A DNA stretch of 64,000 nt from an uncultured Roseburia sp. (GTDB lineage Bacteria > Bacillota > Clostridia > Lachnospirales > Lachnospiraceae), in NCBI GenBank assembly GCA_947564465.1, contig CANOCV010000004.1, forward strand, positions 1 to 64,000, in the 5' to 3' direction. Within the stretch, counting starts at the first letter, position 1, and each line of letters starts with the position of its first letter. The position numbers and the translations under genes are program-made. Of the stretch, positions 1 to 8,662 are shown piece after piece. The notes under the pieces were generated by a model. It was given only the letters and a program-made list of their open reading frames with translations. It ran no database searches and was not told the DNA's origin.

Positions 1-188
1 CTTTGCGGTTTTTCTTTTGTCGTTTTTTATCGGAATACGCCGCAGGGCTGTTTCTGCTGTTGGTTGTCATTCGCCGCCTTTCCAATCTGGATTAGTTTTA
101 CATCCGTTAAACAGAAATCTTCTTGACCTGATGGTCAAGAAGCATCGCAGGCAGAAGCCTGCTCAATTCAGATTGGAGGAAAAGGAAC

Positions 189-296
189 ATGGCATACAAC
201 CACGGACGTGAGGACAGGAAGTGGCGTATCTGGAAAGAAGCCGAGGAAAAGGTGCTGCGGGAATGCGGCGTTGATGAAGCGGTCACCTGCTTATAG
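189..296 (+). pseudogene. Truncated small gene of an integrative element
   Basis: A 35-codon reading frame behind a good ribosome site (GGAGGAAAAGG). It begins MAYNHGREDRKWRIWKEAEE, a pattern I associate with the N-terminus of short sigma-factor-like or accessory proteins carried by Firmicutes integrative conjugative elements. Those proteins normally continue for a further 30 or more residues after the 'GVDEA' stretch; here the frame runs into VTCL and stops, right before the hairpin at 306-345 and the recombinase remnant. I infer a truncated relic left by excision or decay of a mobile element. The 188 bases before it show no gene I can support. The family assignment is from memory of sequence style and is moderate at best. 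Confidence 0.45.
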
Positions 297-305
297 ATGA
301 TAAGG

Positions 306-345
306 TTGCCCCTGCCCTGCCGCTTATGCGGCAGGGCAGGGGCAA
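306..345. repeat. Perfect 18-bp inverted repeat with TTAT loop
   Basis: Bases 306-323 and 328-345 are perfect reverse complements (arm TTGCCCCTGCCCTGCCGC) separated by TTAT. The stem is very GC-rich and would be highly stable in RNA or as a cruciform. It has no T-run after it, so it is not a classic terminator on the + strand. It sits exactly between the truncated small gene and the recombinase remnant, which suggests a junction or recombination scar. Confidence 0.85.
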
Positions 346-829
346 CAGGTTATGAACGGTACTTTGAGGACAACGAAGAAAACCGTTATATTTGGAGTGA
401 GAATAGTGTGAGGGGCATTTTAAGAAGTCCGATATATGCGGGAAGCCTTGCAGGCTACAAACAGATTGCCGCCAACATGAAAAGCAGGAAACGCCCCGAC
501 ATCAACTGTTTTGCGGATATGGCAGTGAATGACGAGCGTGCGGTGAGGGCGATTGAGAAGCGGCTCACGGAAACAGACCAGAGCAAAGCGAAAGCAATGG
601 AGAAAGAACAAAAGAAGTAACGGAAACGCTTAACGAAAGCTACGAGAAATCACAGGGAATCCGTGACTTCCTCTCCCTTATCCGCAATTATCAAGGCTTA
701 AAAGAACTGGACGCAACTGTTGTAAATGCACTGATGGACAAGATACTTGTTTCGGAGCGTGAGAAGTCAGCAGACGGAACAGTGAAGCAGGAAATCAAGA
801 TTTATAGTAAATCAGAATCAGATATTTAA
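345..829 (+). pseudogene. Decayed large serine recombinase, C-terminal part
   Basis: The first segment (345-617) reads GYERYFEDNEENRYIW then SVRGILRSPIYAG, the recombinase domain signature of large serine recombinases (TndX/Tn4451 class). After 'KSRKRP' it jumps to 'DINCFADMAVNDERAV', which in family members lies about 100 residues further on, past the zinc ribbon; the zinc-ribbon cysteines are missing. A second jump at about 617 changes frame: the protein ends QKK-stop, while the overlapping frame (617-829) continues VTETLNESYEK and IRDFLSLIRNYQGLKELDA, the usual family C-terminus. The N-terminal catalytic serine domain is absent. It therefore has two internal deletions plus N-terminal loss and cannot be active. 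Bases 830-1047 after it hold no gene that I can see. Confidence 0.8.
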
Positions 830-1071
830 TACAGAATGGCGGAAAAAAATTGGCGTATCCAATACAGACACTGGATTTTCTGCGGCGGAAAAAGGATTTA
901 ACAGTGAAACATATCTGTTCCCCAAACAAAACAGAGCCGCCATTGCAGGAAGTTGCTATATTCAGGATATGCTGAAAACGCATGTGCATCTATACAAATA
1001 AATCCCAATAAATAAAAATAATACGGCAAGCCCTCACATATATTTTTATGAAAGAGTGTGAGTGTGACGTT

Positions 1072-2097
1072 ATGGAGTATGGTAAGAAAATAAAAAAAGG
1101 CATTCTGCTGGAGCTTTTGGCATTTGTGATCCTGGCAGGCGGCGCGGTCTGGACGAGGTCGTATGAGCAGGCGGATGTGGCGGCAAACAGCGGAGATTTT
1201 ATTAAATGGGTGGATTTTAATGTTTCCTATGAAGCACTCTGCCTGGCATATGAGATGGATGTGGAGTCGTACGAAAAGCCGGTGCATCTTAACTGGATAG
1301 AGCTTTTGGCTTATGCAGGGGCGAAGTGCGGGGGAGATTTTAAGGAGTCGGCGTTAAAAGAAATTGAGTCGGCGGCAAAGAAGCTGACAGAAGAGAAGGT
1401 AAGCATAGAGGAACTCACAAAGGAGCTAAAGTATTATAATTATTATCTGGAGGCATATTCGGCGGTGTTATCCGGATATGTGGGCGAGTATGAAATCCAA
1501 AATGAACAGGGAACGTCATTTGAAAAAAAATACGGGCTGAAGGCGTTTTCTCCGATTGCCAAAGCCTTTGATTACCGTGATTATGATGATTTTGGGGTGG
1601 CGAGAAGCTTTGGGTACAAGAGGGAGCATTTGGGGCATGATATGATGGGGCAGATAGGTACGCCGATTATAGCGGTAGAATCCGGCTACGTGGAAGCGCT
1701 TGGGTGGAATCGGTATGGCGGCTGGCGAATCGGAATCCGCAGCCATGATAAAAAGAGATATTATTATTACGCGCATTTGCGACAGAATTACCCGTATGCC
1801 GAGTGGCTGAAGGAGGGGGAAAATGTGACTGCCGGAGATGTGATCGGGTATATGGGACATACCGGTTACAGTGATACGGAGAATGTCAACAATATTGATG
1901 AGGTGCATCTTCACTTTGGAATCCAGCTGATTTTTGATGAATCCCAGAAGGACGGCAATACGGAAATTTGGATCAATCCGTATAATTTGGTGCGTTTTTT
2001 GAAGAAAAACAGATCGGAGGTGAACAAGGTGGAAGGGATGAAGGAGTGGAAGCGGACCAGAGAAATAAAAATGGATGAAATAAAAGAAGGAAAATGA
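1072..2097 (+). CDS. M23 family metallopeptidase (LytM-type endopeptidase)
   Basis: A membrane-anchored peptidoglycan endopeptidase candidate of 341 residues. Residues about 9-28 form a hydrophobic signal anchor. A helical charged region (about 85-135) precedes the C-terminal M23 domain (about 160-310). Zinc ligands and catalytic residues are visible as H186-x-G-x-D190 (HLGHD), H235 in 'YAHL' and H279/H281 in 'HLHFG', so the enzyme should be active. The start is uncertain: ATG at 1048 (eight codons upstream) is possible, but neither start has a strong ribosome site; 1072 places a basic stretch right before the membrane segment. A rubrerythrin gene follows 21 bases downstream, perhaps in the same transcript. 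The tail after the domain is strongly charged. Confidence 0.85.
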   Translation: MEYGKKIKKGILLELLAFVILAGGAVWTRSYEQADVAANSGDFIKWVDFNVSYEALCLAYEMDVESYEKPVHLNWIELLAYAGAKCGGDFKESALKEIESAAKKLTEEKVSIEELTKELKYYNYYLEAYSAVLSGYVGEYEIQNEQGTSFEKKYGLKAFSPIAKAFDYRDYDDFGVARSFGYKREHLGHDMMGQIGTPIIAVESGYVEALGWNRYGGWRIGIRSHDKKRYYYYAHLRQNYPYAEWLKEGENVTAGDVIGYMGHTGYSDTENVNNIDEVHLHFGIQLIFDESQKDGNTEIWINPYNLVRFLKKNRSEVNKVEGMKEWKRTREIKMDEIKEGK

Positions 2098-2118
2098 CAT
2101 AGAATAGAGGGAGAAAAC

Positions 2119-2673
2119 ATGGGAAGTGGAGATGTGGAATTTTTAGAGAGCAGGACATATAGAAATTTACTGGATGCGTTTAACAGAGAGGCAAGGGCGA
2201 ATACAAAATATCAGTTATATGCCCAGAAAGCGAGGCAGGAGGGGTACATACAGATCAGCAATATTTTTATCGAGACGGCATGGAATGAGCAGCAGCATGC
2301 AAAAATATGGCACGAGAGAATTTGTGCGGGGAAAGAGGAGGAGACGCTTGCCAATTTGAGGGACGCCGCGCGCAGTGAGGAAAGGGAGTGCTCGGATTTA
2401 TATAAAAGCTATGCACAGGCGGCGGATCAGGAAGGATATGGAGATATTGCGCAGCTGTTTCGCGAGGTGGCGGAAATTGAGCAGAGCCACAACTTTCGTT
2501 ACAGCAGACTGGCGCAGAACATGGAGAGCGGAAGAGTGTTCTGCAAGACGGGGGAGGTGCTGTGGGTCTGTTTAAACTGCGGTTATATATATTCCGGTAT
2601 CTGCGCGCCGAAAATTTGTCCGGTTTGCCGTTATCCGCAGGGATTTTATGAGTTAAACTGTGAGAATTACTAA
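2119..2673 (+). CDS. rbr: Rubrerythrin
   Basis: Non-haem di-iron peroxidase of anaerobes that reduces hydrogen peroxide to water with electrons from rubredoxin or NADH systems; cytoplasmic. The 184-residue length fits the classic form. The N-terminal ferritin-like four-helix domain (about 8-140) carries the iron-binding glutamates in 'NREARANTKY', 'ETAWNEQQHA', 'RSEERE' and 'VAEIEQSH'. The C-terminal rubredoxin-like domain shows the two cysteine pairs CLNCG and CPVC. ATG at 2119 follows AGGGAG. A 130-base AT-rich gap separates it from the transglycosylase gene. Confidence 0.95.
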   Translation: MGSGDVEFLESRTYRNLLDAFNREARANTKYQLYAQKARQEGYIQISNIFIETAWNEQQHAKIWHERICAGKEEETLANLRDAARSEERECSDLYKSYAQAADQEGYGDIAQLFREVAEIEQSHNFRYSRLAQNMESGRVFCKTGEVLWVCLNCGYIYSGICAPKICPVCRYPQGFYELNCENY

Positions 2674-2818
2674 TATTTTGTAAAATTTTTATTTGTGAAA
2701 ATGCCGGTTTTATTACAAAAATCATACATTTTTAGAAAAATATCCGTTTAGGCTGTCATAAAAGAGGGAAAACTTGCATATATAAAAAGTTGTAGGTTTT
2801 TTTATGGAGGGAAAATGT

Positions 2819-3334
2819 ATGATAAAAAGTAAAATGAACATAATTTCAAGGCTTTTGGCATTGGCAGTATTCGTATGCGGACTATTTTGCGGTCCGCTTT
2901 GTCTGGATGCTGCGGACACGGCTTCAAAAGACACCTGGATACCGGTGGAGTATCAGCAGTATTGTGAGGAGATCGGTGCAAGATATGCGATTTCACCGGA
3001 ACTTTTGATGGCGATTATTGAAAAGGAATCCTCCGGTCAGCCGCAGGTTTATAACGGAAACTGTAAGGGGTTGATGCAGATTAACGAGCCGTATCACAGA
3101 GGGCGCATGCAAAAGCTTGGCGTCACAAATATTTATGATCCTTACGGAAACATTACGCTGGGAGCGGATTATCTGCTGGAGCTGTTTATGGAATATCAGG
3201 AGACGGGAACGGTACTGATGGTGTATAACGGTTCTTCACGTGCGGTAGAGAGAGGGGAAGCGGTTGATTATACACAATATGCCTCTGAGATTATTGAACG
3301 TGCGGCGTTTTTGGAGAGACTGCATGGAAAATAA
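2819..3334 (+). CDS. Secreted lytic transglycosylase (SLT domain)
   Basis: A 171-residue soluble-lytic-transglycosylase family protein that would cleave the MurNAc-GlcNAc bond in peptidoglycan. Residues about 9-32 form a signal peptide or signal anchor ending near 'LCLDAAD'. The catalytic SLT domain spans about 45-160, with catalytic Glu70 in 'IIEKESSG', then 'GLMQIN' and 'GADYLLELF', all hallmarks of the family. The start at 2819 is chosen because GGAGGG (2806-2811) sits 7 bases upstream; an upstream ATG at 2804 overlaps the ribosome site. It is short for the family, a domain with a leader and little else. Role inferred: wall remodelling. Confidence 0.88.
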   Translation: MIKSKMNIISRLLALAVFVCGLFCGPLCLDAADTASKDTWIPVEYQQYCEEIGARYAISPELLMAIIEKESSGQPQVYNGNCKGLMQINEPYHRGRMQKLGVTNIYDPYGNITLGADYLLELFMEYQETGTVLMVYNGSSRAVERGEAVDYTQYASEIIERAAFLERLHGK

Positions 3335-3366
3335 AGAGACAGTGGAAAAAGTAGGAAAAGTCTGCT

Positions 3367-3386
3367 AGAATATCGATAGATATTCT
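3367..3386 (+). other. Hairpin upstream of the ABC exporter operon
   Basis: AGAATATC (3367-3374), loop GATA, then GATATTCT (3379-3386), extended by weaker pairing (GTCTGCT against GGCGGAC) on both sides. It lies between the transglycosylase gene and the exporter genes. No T-run follows, so it is not a standard terminator; it could be a leader structure or an operator. Function unknown. Confidence 0.35.
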
Positions 3387-3436
3387 GGCGGACCGGACAT
3401 AAGGTACGGCAGCGGAGAAAGGATGGATGGGTTTAC

Positions 3437-5173
3437 GTGAGAAAAATACTGGTATTTTTAAGAGACTATAAGAAGGAGAGCGTCTTAGGGCCTCTTTTTA
3501 AACTTCTGGAGGCCTCGTTTGAGCTGCTTGTTCCGCTTGTCATGGCGGCGATTATTGACGTGGGAATTAAGCAGGGGGATCGGGGATACATTTTAAAGAT
3601 GTGCGGTGTTTTGATTCTGCTTGCAGTCATCGGTCTGACTTGTTCCATTACCGCACAGTTTTTTGCGGCAAAGGCGGCTGTCGGGTTCGCCGCGAAGCTG
3701 CGTCACGCGCTGTTTGCACATATCCAGTCGCTTTCCTACACGGAGATGGACGAGATCGGAACCTCCACGATGATTACGAGAATGACCAGCGATGTCAATC
3801 AGGTTCAGTCCGGCGTCAATATGGTGCTGCGGCTTTTTTTGCGTTCTCCGTTTATTGTATTCGGCGCGATGGTAATGGCGTTTACGATTGACGTGAAGGC
3901 GGCGCTTATTTTTGTTGTGGCAATCCCGGTTTTGGCAGTTGTCGTATTTGGTATCATAATGATTACGATTCCGCTGTTTAAAAAGGTACAGGCGGGGCTG
4001 GATGAGGTTCTTGGAATTACGAGGGAGAACTTAAGCGGCAGCAGGGTAATTCGTGCGTTTCACAAAGAGGAAGAGGAGATAGAGGCATTCTATGAGCACA
4101 ATCAAACACTGACCAGCCTGCAGCTGTATGTCGGGAAAATATCGGCGCTGATGAATCCGCTTACTTATGTTATTATCAACGCGGCACTGATTGCATTAAT
4201 CTGGACGGGAGCGCTTCGCGTTGACAAGGGATTTATTAGTCAGGGAGAGGTTGTAGCGCTTGTGAATTACATGTCGCAGATTTTGATTGAGCTTGTTAAG
4301 CTTGCCAATTTGATCGTCACGGTGACAAAAGCCGTTGCATGCGGAAACAGGATCGAGAGTGTGCTTTCGCTGCACGGCTCCATGGAAGACGGAAAGGAAG
4401 AGGCGGGAGCGGAAGCGGCAGATTATGCAGTGGTATTCGATCGCGTTTCCATGCGCTATAAGGGCGCCGGCGCCGAGGCCGTATCCGATATTTCACTGAA
4501 GGTGAAGCGAGGCGAGACAATTGGGGTAATAGGCGGCACCGGTTCGGGCAAGTCTACGGTGGTACAGCTTATTCCGAGATTTTATGATGTTTCCGGGGGC
4601 GTTGTCTGTGTGAACGGAAGGGATGTCAGAGAATATAAATTGGAAAAGCTGCGGGAGCGCATCGGAATCGTCCCGCAAAAGGCAGTTCTTTTTGCGGGGA
4701 GCATTCGCGAAAATATGCAGTGGGGGAAAAGGAATGCGACGGACGAAGAGATATGGGAGGCGCTTACGGTTGCTCAGGCCAGGGAATTTGTAGAGAAAAA
4801 GGAGGGGATGCTTGACGCCGGGATTGAACAGGGCGGCAGGAATCTTTCCGGAGGACAGCGTCAGAGGCTTACGATAGCCAGAGCGCTTGTAGGACGGCCG
4901 GAAATCTTAATTCTTGACGACAGCGCGTCCGCACTTGATTACGCGACAGATGCGGCTCTGCGCAGGGCGATACGGGAAATGAAAAATGCTCCTACGGTGT
5001 TTATTGTCTCTCAGCGCGCGGCATCTATTTTGCATGCGGATCAGATATTGGTGCTTGACGACGGCGAGGTAAACGGTCTTGGAAGACATGAGGAGCTGTT
5101 AAAGACGTGTGAGGTATACAGGGAGATTTATTATTCCCAGTTTTCAAAAGAAGAGGAGGTGTGTGGGCAATGA
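3437..5173 (+). CDS. ABC exporter half-transporter, degenerate-site subunit
   Basis: A 578-residue half transporter: six-helix membrane domain (about 15-305) followed by a nucleotide-binding domain (about 330-570). Walker A is GGTGSGKST (366-374) and the signature is LSGGQ (470-474). The Walker B is LILDD (491-495), with Asp495 where the catalytic Glu is expected, and the switch His is replaced by Gln526 (VSQRAAS against the usual VAHRLS). This is the pattern of the non-catalytic partner in heterodimeric exporters such as TM287/288 and BmrCD. The GTG start at 3437 is the only plausible one in frame. The partner gene begins inside its stop codon (ATGA overlap), indicating translational coupling. 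Substrate cannot be told from sequence; lipid, peptide or drug export are options. Confidence 0.9.
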   Translation: MRKILVFLRDYKKESVLGPLFKLLEASFELLVPLVMAAIIDVGIKQGDRGYILKMCGVLILLAVIGLTCSITAQFFAAKAAVGFAAKLRHALFAHIQSLSYTEMDEIGTSTMITRMTSDVNQVQSGVNMVLRLFLRSPFIVFGAMVMAFTIDVKAALIFVVAIPVLAVVVFGIIMITIPLFKKVQAGLDEVLGITRENLSGSRVIRAFHKEEEEIEAFYEHNQTLTSLQLYVGKISALMNPLTYVIINAALIALIWTGALRVDKGFISQGEVVALVNYMSQILIELVKLANLIVTVTKAVACGNRIESVLSLHGSMEDGKEEAGAEAADYAVVFDRVSMRYKGAGAEAVSDISLKVKRGETIGVIGGTGSGKSTVVQLIPRFYDVSGGVVCVNGRDVREYKLEKLRERIGIVPQKAVLFAGSIRENMQWGKRNATDEEIWEALTVAQAREFVEKKEGMLDAGIEQGGRNLSGGQRQRLTIARALVGRPEILILDDSASALDYATDAALRRAIREMKNAPTVFIVSQRAASILHADQILVLDDGEVNGLGRHEELLKTCEVYREIYYSQFSKEEEVCGQ

Positions 5174-6933
5174 AGCAGTCAGAAAAGAAAAGGAGCCAGA
5201 GAGAGACGCTCTCTAAAGTTTTTCGTTACATTAAAAAATACTGGTTTTATCTGATACTTTCTATTATACTTGCGGCGGTTTCCGTTGTTCTGACCCTTTA
5301 TGTGCCGATACTGACCGGCGATGCAATTGATTATATTATAGAAGAGGGATTTGTAGAGTTTGGTCCGATTCTGGCGATTTTAAAGAAAATGGCGGTTGTT
5401 GTTCTGTTCACGGCCGTTGCCCAGTGGGTTATGAATATCTGTAACAATAAAATGACATATCATGTTGTGAGAGATATCCGGATGGAAGCGTTTGAGAAGA
5501 TTGAACATTTGCCGCTTGCCTATCTCGATTCCAATTCACATGGAGATATCGTAAGCCGTGTCATTGCAGACGTCGACCAGTTTGCAGAGGGACTGCTGAT
5601 GGGCTTTACCCAATTTTTTACCGGGGTTGTGACGATTTTGGGAACGCTCTTTTTCATGCTTGCGATAAATATCAAGATTACTTTCGTTGTAGTGCTGATT
5701 ACGCCGCTGTCCTTTGTGGTCGCTGCATTTATTGCGAAAAAGACATTTTCTATGTTTCAGCTCCAGTCTAAGACGAGGGGAGAGCAGACTGCGCTGATTG
5801 ACGAGATGATCGGCAATCAGAAGGTTGTACAGGCTTTTTGCCATGAGAGAGAGGCGATGGAGCAGTTTGACGAGATCAATGAGAGATTAAAAAAATGTTC
5901 TCTGCGGGCGATTTTTTACTCCAGCACAACCAATCCGTCTACCCGTTTTATCAATTCGTTAGTCTATGCAGGTGTCGGGGTTACCGGCGCGCTGGCTGCA
6001 ATCCGTGCCGTGAGCGGATTTTCAGTCGGGGATCTCTCCTGCTTTTTAAGCTATGCGAACCAGTATACAAAGCCTTTTAATGAAATATCAGGCGTGATTA
6101 CGGAGCTGCAGAATGCGCTTGCGTGTGCGGCGCGTATTTTTGAGCTGATAGAAGAGGAGCCGGAGGTCTCGGATGCGCAGGATGCCGTTTCGCTGAAGCA
6201 TGTGGACGGCAGTGTGGATTTGGAGCATGTGTATTTTTCTTATACACCAAAGCAGCGGCTGATTGAGGATTTTAATCTGAATGTGAAGCCGGGACAGAGG
6301 ATAGCGATTGTAGGACCTACGGGCTGCGGAAAGACGACGCTTATTAATTTGCTGATGCGCTTTTACGATACGGATAAAGGACAGATTGTGGTAAGCGCCC
6401 ATCCGATCCGGTCGCTGACAAGGGAGAGCTTAAGGAGCGCTTACGGAATGGTGCTTCAGGAGACATGGTTAAAGCATGCCTCAATCCGTGAAAATATTTC
6501 GATGGGAAAACCGGAGGCGACGGAGGAGGAGATTATAGCGGCGGCAAAAGCGGCGCACGCCCATGGATTTATCAAGCGTCTCTCGAACGGATACGATACG
6601 GTAATCGGAGAGGACGGGGGGAGCCTGTCACAGGGACAAAAGCAGCTGTTATGCATTACGAGAGTTATGCTGTGCCTGCCGCCGATGCTGATTCTCGATG
6701 AGGCGACATCCTCCATTGACACGCGCACGGAGCTTCGTATCCAGAACGCGTTTGCCAGGATGATGAAGGGACGGACGAGTTTTATCGTTGCGCATCGGCT
6801 TTCCACAATTCGCGAGGCGGATATTATTCTTGTTATGAAGGACGGCCATATTATAGAGCAGGGAAATCATGAAGAGCTTCTGGCAGGGGGCGGATTTTAT
6901 GCCAATCTGTATAACAGCCAGTTTGCAAAATAA
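5170..6933 (+). CDS. ABC exporter half-transporter, catalytic subunit
   Basis: Partner of the preceding gene: 587 residues, membrane domain (about 15-320) and ATPase domain (about 350-580). Walker A is GPTGCGKTT, Walker B LILDEATSSID with the catalytic Glu present, and the switch motif VAHRLST is intact. Its signature is LSQGQ rather than LSGGQ, which fits the rule that the degenerate composite site pairs the partner's altered Walker B with this subunit's altered signature. ATG at 5170 is preferred over GTG at 5161 because AGGAGGT (5154-5160) directly abuts the GTG but lies 9 bases from the ATG. No terminator is obvious after the stop; the 11-bp repeats at 6939 start almost at once. Confidence 0.92.
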   Translation: MKQSEKKRSQRETLSKVFRYIKKYWFYLILSIILAAVSVVLTLYVPILTGDAIDYIIEEGFVEFGPILAILKKMAVVVLFTAVAQWVMNICNNKMTYHVVRDIRMEAFEKIEHLPLAYLDSNSHGDIVSRVIADVDQFAEGLLMGFTQFFTGVVTILGTLFFMLAINIKITFVVVLITPLSFVVAAFIAKKTFSMFQLQSKTRGEQTALIDEMIGNQKVVQAFCHEREAMEQFDEINERLKKCSLRAIFYSSTTNPSTRFINSLVYAGVGVTGALAAIRAVSGFSVGDLSCFLSYANQYTKPFNEISGVITELQNALACAARIFELIEEEPEVSDAQDAVSLKHVDGSVDLEHVYFSYTPKQRLIEDFNLNVKPGQRIAIVGPTGCGKTTLINLLMRFYDTDKGQIVVSAHPIRSLTRESLRSAYGMVLQETWLKHASIRENISMGKPEATEEEIIAAAKAAHAHGFIKRLSNGYDTVIGEDGGSLSQGQKQLLCITRVMLCLPPMLILDEATSSIDTRTELRIQNAFARMMKGRTSFIVAHRLSTIREADIILVMKDGHIIEQGNHEELLAGGGFYANLYNSQFAK

Positions 6934-6938
6934 AAAGG

Positions 6939-6982
6939 CTTTTTATAAAATTCTTATAGAATCCCCATAGAATTCCCATAAA
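6939..6982 (+). promoter_or_regulatory. Four 11-bp direct repeats, likely OmpR-type operator
   Basis: Four consecutive 11-mers: CTTTTTATAAA (6939), ATTCTTATAGA (6950), ATCCCCATAGA (6961), ATTCCCATAAA (6972). They share ATA(A/G)A at their ends at a strict 11-base period. Tandem 11-bp repeats are how OmpR/PhoB-type response regulators bind DNA as head-to-tail dimers. They lie 57-100 bases upstream of the NlpC/P60 gene. Which regulator binds is unknown; the window itself encodes two OmpR-type regulators (8663 and 12807). Confidence 0.5.
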
Positions 6983-7038
6983 TTCGTAATATCATTTAAC
7001 AAAATTGTAACAAACAAAGCATAGAGGAGAATGATATT

Positions 7039-8544
7039 ATGAAATTCAAGCATGTGAAAGCAATGTTGATTGGAGCGACTGGTATCGCTGCGGCGGGAGG
7101 AATCGCGGTAAGTCAAAAGGCTGCGTTACATACCGCCAGCGAGGCGTCTGTAGAGGAGAAAGAGGTTTTGACTCTCACAGGCGGGGATGAGGCGCTTTTC
7201 GCAGGCGTGAAGCTGGCAGTATTGCCCGATATGGAAAGCGGTGAGGCTGATATTGAGGCGCTTGACCTGGCAAAAACGATGGAGGCGGGGGAGGATTTAA
7301 AGCCTGCGGCGTCAGATGAGGAGCAGACAAAAGAAAATGAACTGTCGTTGGAAGAGATAGATACGCAGGATAATGACGCGGCAGATACCGCTGCGGATAC
7401 AAAGGAAGAAGAAAAAGAGATTACTGAAAATGTGGAAGAACCGGAAGTTGTGACGGAAACCGGGCCGGAACAAGAGGTCGGGGATGAAGCTATACAAGAG
7501 ATTAAAGATGAAGATACAGATGAAGCTGACGAAAATAAAGGTGAAGACAGTTTAGAGGAAGAAGAGGCGGAACAGGAGATCGTAATTGCTACGGTAGACA
7601 ATTATCTTCACGTGAGAAGTGAACCGCATCTTGAAGGAGAAATTGTCGGCAAGCTTTACAACCATTCTGTCGGGACGCTTTTGGAGGAGACGGAATCTGT
7701 CGATGACAACAATGAGAAAGACATCTGGTATCGAATAGAATCCGGAAACGTCAGTGGATTTGTGAGCGCAGAGTATGTGCTGCGCGGAGAAGAAGGACGC
7801 GCACTGGCCGAGGAAGTGGGAACACGCATTGCGACCGTGGATACAACAACACTCAGAATACGCATGGAGCCGACTACCGAGTCTGAAATCGTAGGTCTTC
7901 TGCCCGAGGGGGACGCCCTTGTGGTAAAAGAAGAGCTGGAGGGCTGGGTGAAAATAGAAGCGGACGGAACCGAAGGATATATTTCCGCGGATTATGTGAA
8001 GCTTCACACGGAAAACGCAGTGGCAGAGTCTAAGGAAGAAGAGGAGAGACGCCTTGCGGAGGAAGCGGCGAGACTGGAGTATCAAAGACAGCAGCAGGCG
8101 CAACAGAGCGCGCCGGCGTCAGGCGCTGCGACAGCTTCGGGTGCGTCAGGGGGCAGCAGCTCCTCATCGAAAGGCAATGCAGCAAGCACATCGGGAGGTC
8201 TTGGGAGCCGGATTGCAAACTACGCGCTGCAGTTTGTCGGGAATCCGTATGTTTACGGCGGGACAAGCCTGACAAACGGGGCGGATTGTTCGGGATTTGT
8301 TATGAGCGTTTATCAGAACTTCGGAATTTCTCTACCGAGAACCTCAGGGGAACAGGGAAGCGCAGGGACGGCAGTGTACGGCATTGAAAATGCGAAACCC
8401 GGAGATTTGATTGCCTATCCGGGACATATAGGAATCTATATCGGAAACGGGCAGATCGTACATGCAAGCACGCCGGCATCCGGAATTAAGGTGTCAAGCG
8501 CGACTTACCGCTCGATAAGTTCTATCCGAAGAATTGTGCAGTAA
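7039..8544 (+). CDS. Secreted SH3b / NlpC-P60 cell-wall hydrolase
   Basis: A 501-residue exported peptidoglycan hydrolase. A signal peptide (about 1-28) is followed by a very acidic Glu/Asp-rich region (about 40-185), two bacterial SH3 domains (about 185-245, 'NYLHVRSEP'; and 262-318, 'TTLRIRMEP'), a Glu/Arg helix, a Ser/Ala/Gly linker and a C-terminal NlpC/P60 domain (about 388-501). The catalytic triad is visible as Cys417 (ADCSGF), His463 (PGHIGIY) and His475 (IVHAS). The family cleaves D-Glu-mDAP type bonds in stem peptides; the SH3 domains bind the wall. ATG at 7039 follows GAGGAG. Upstream 11-bp repeats suggest control by a response regulator, and a terminator closes the unit. Confidence 0.93.
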   Translation: MKFKHVKAMLIGATGIAAAGGIAVSQKAALHTASEASVEEKEVLTLTGGDEALFAGVKLAVLPDMESGEADIEALDLAKTMEAGEDLKPAASDEEQTKENELSLEEIDTQDNDAADTAADTKEEEKEITENVEEPEVVTETGPEQEVGDEAIQEIKDEDTDEADENKGEDSLEEEEAEQEIVIATVDNYLHVRSEPHLEGEIVGKLYNHSVGTLLEETESVDDNNEKDIWYRIESGNVSGFVSAEYVLRGEEGRALAEEVGTRIATVDTTTLRIRMEPTTESEIVGLLPEGDALVVKEELEGWVKIEADGTEGYISADYVKLHTENAVAESKEEEERRLAEEAARLEYQRQQQAQQSAPASGAATASGASGGSSSSSKGNAASTSGGLGSRIANYALQFVGNPYVYGGTSLTNGADCSGFVMSVYQNFGISLPRTSGEQGSAGTAVYGIENAKPGDLIAYPGHIGIYIGNGQIVHASTPASGIKVSSATYRSISSIRRIVQ

Positions 8545-8558
8545 GCGGCGAAATATAT

Positions 8559-8611
8559 AAAAAAGAACCATACAAAGCGAAATTTCTTTCGTGATAGTAT
8601 GGTTCTTTTTT
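8559..8611 (+). terminator. Rho-independent terminator after the NlpC/P60 gene
   Basis: Arms 8559-8573 (AAAAAAGAACCATAC) and 8597-8611 (GTATGGTTCTTTTTT) are perfect complements. The 3' arm itself supplies the T-run, and the A-run on the other side makes it potentially bidirectional. A small inner stem CGAAA/TTTCG lies in the loop. Confidence 0.85.
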
Positions 8612-8662
8612 GTGCATACTGTAAGACATAAGATTTATTTTGTCCTACGAGGAGGGATAGGG

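Noticed and set aside
17..211. 64-codon reading frame at the window start
   Set aside because: It reads through the ribosome site of the small element gene, has no match and no start signal of its own.
6983..7038. WalR box upstream of the NlpC/P60 gene
   Set aside because: TGTAAC occurs once, but no second half-site at 5-base spacing was found.
7113..7601. Ser-rich reading frame on the - strand
   Set aside because: It is the mirror of the Glu/Asp-rich codons of the NlpC/P60 protein; no ribosome site and no family match.
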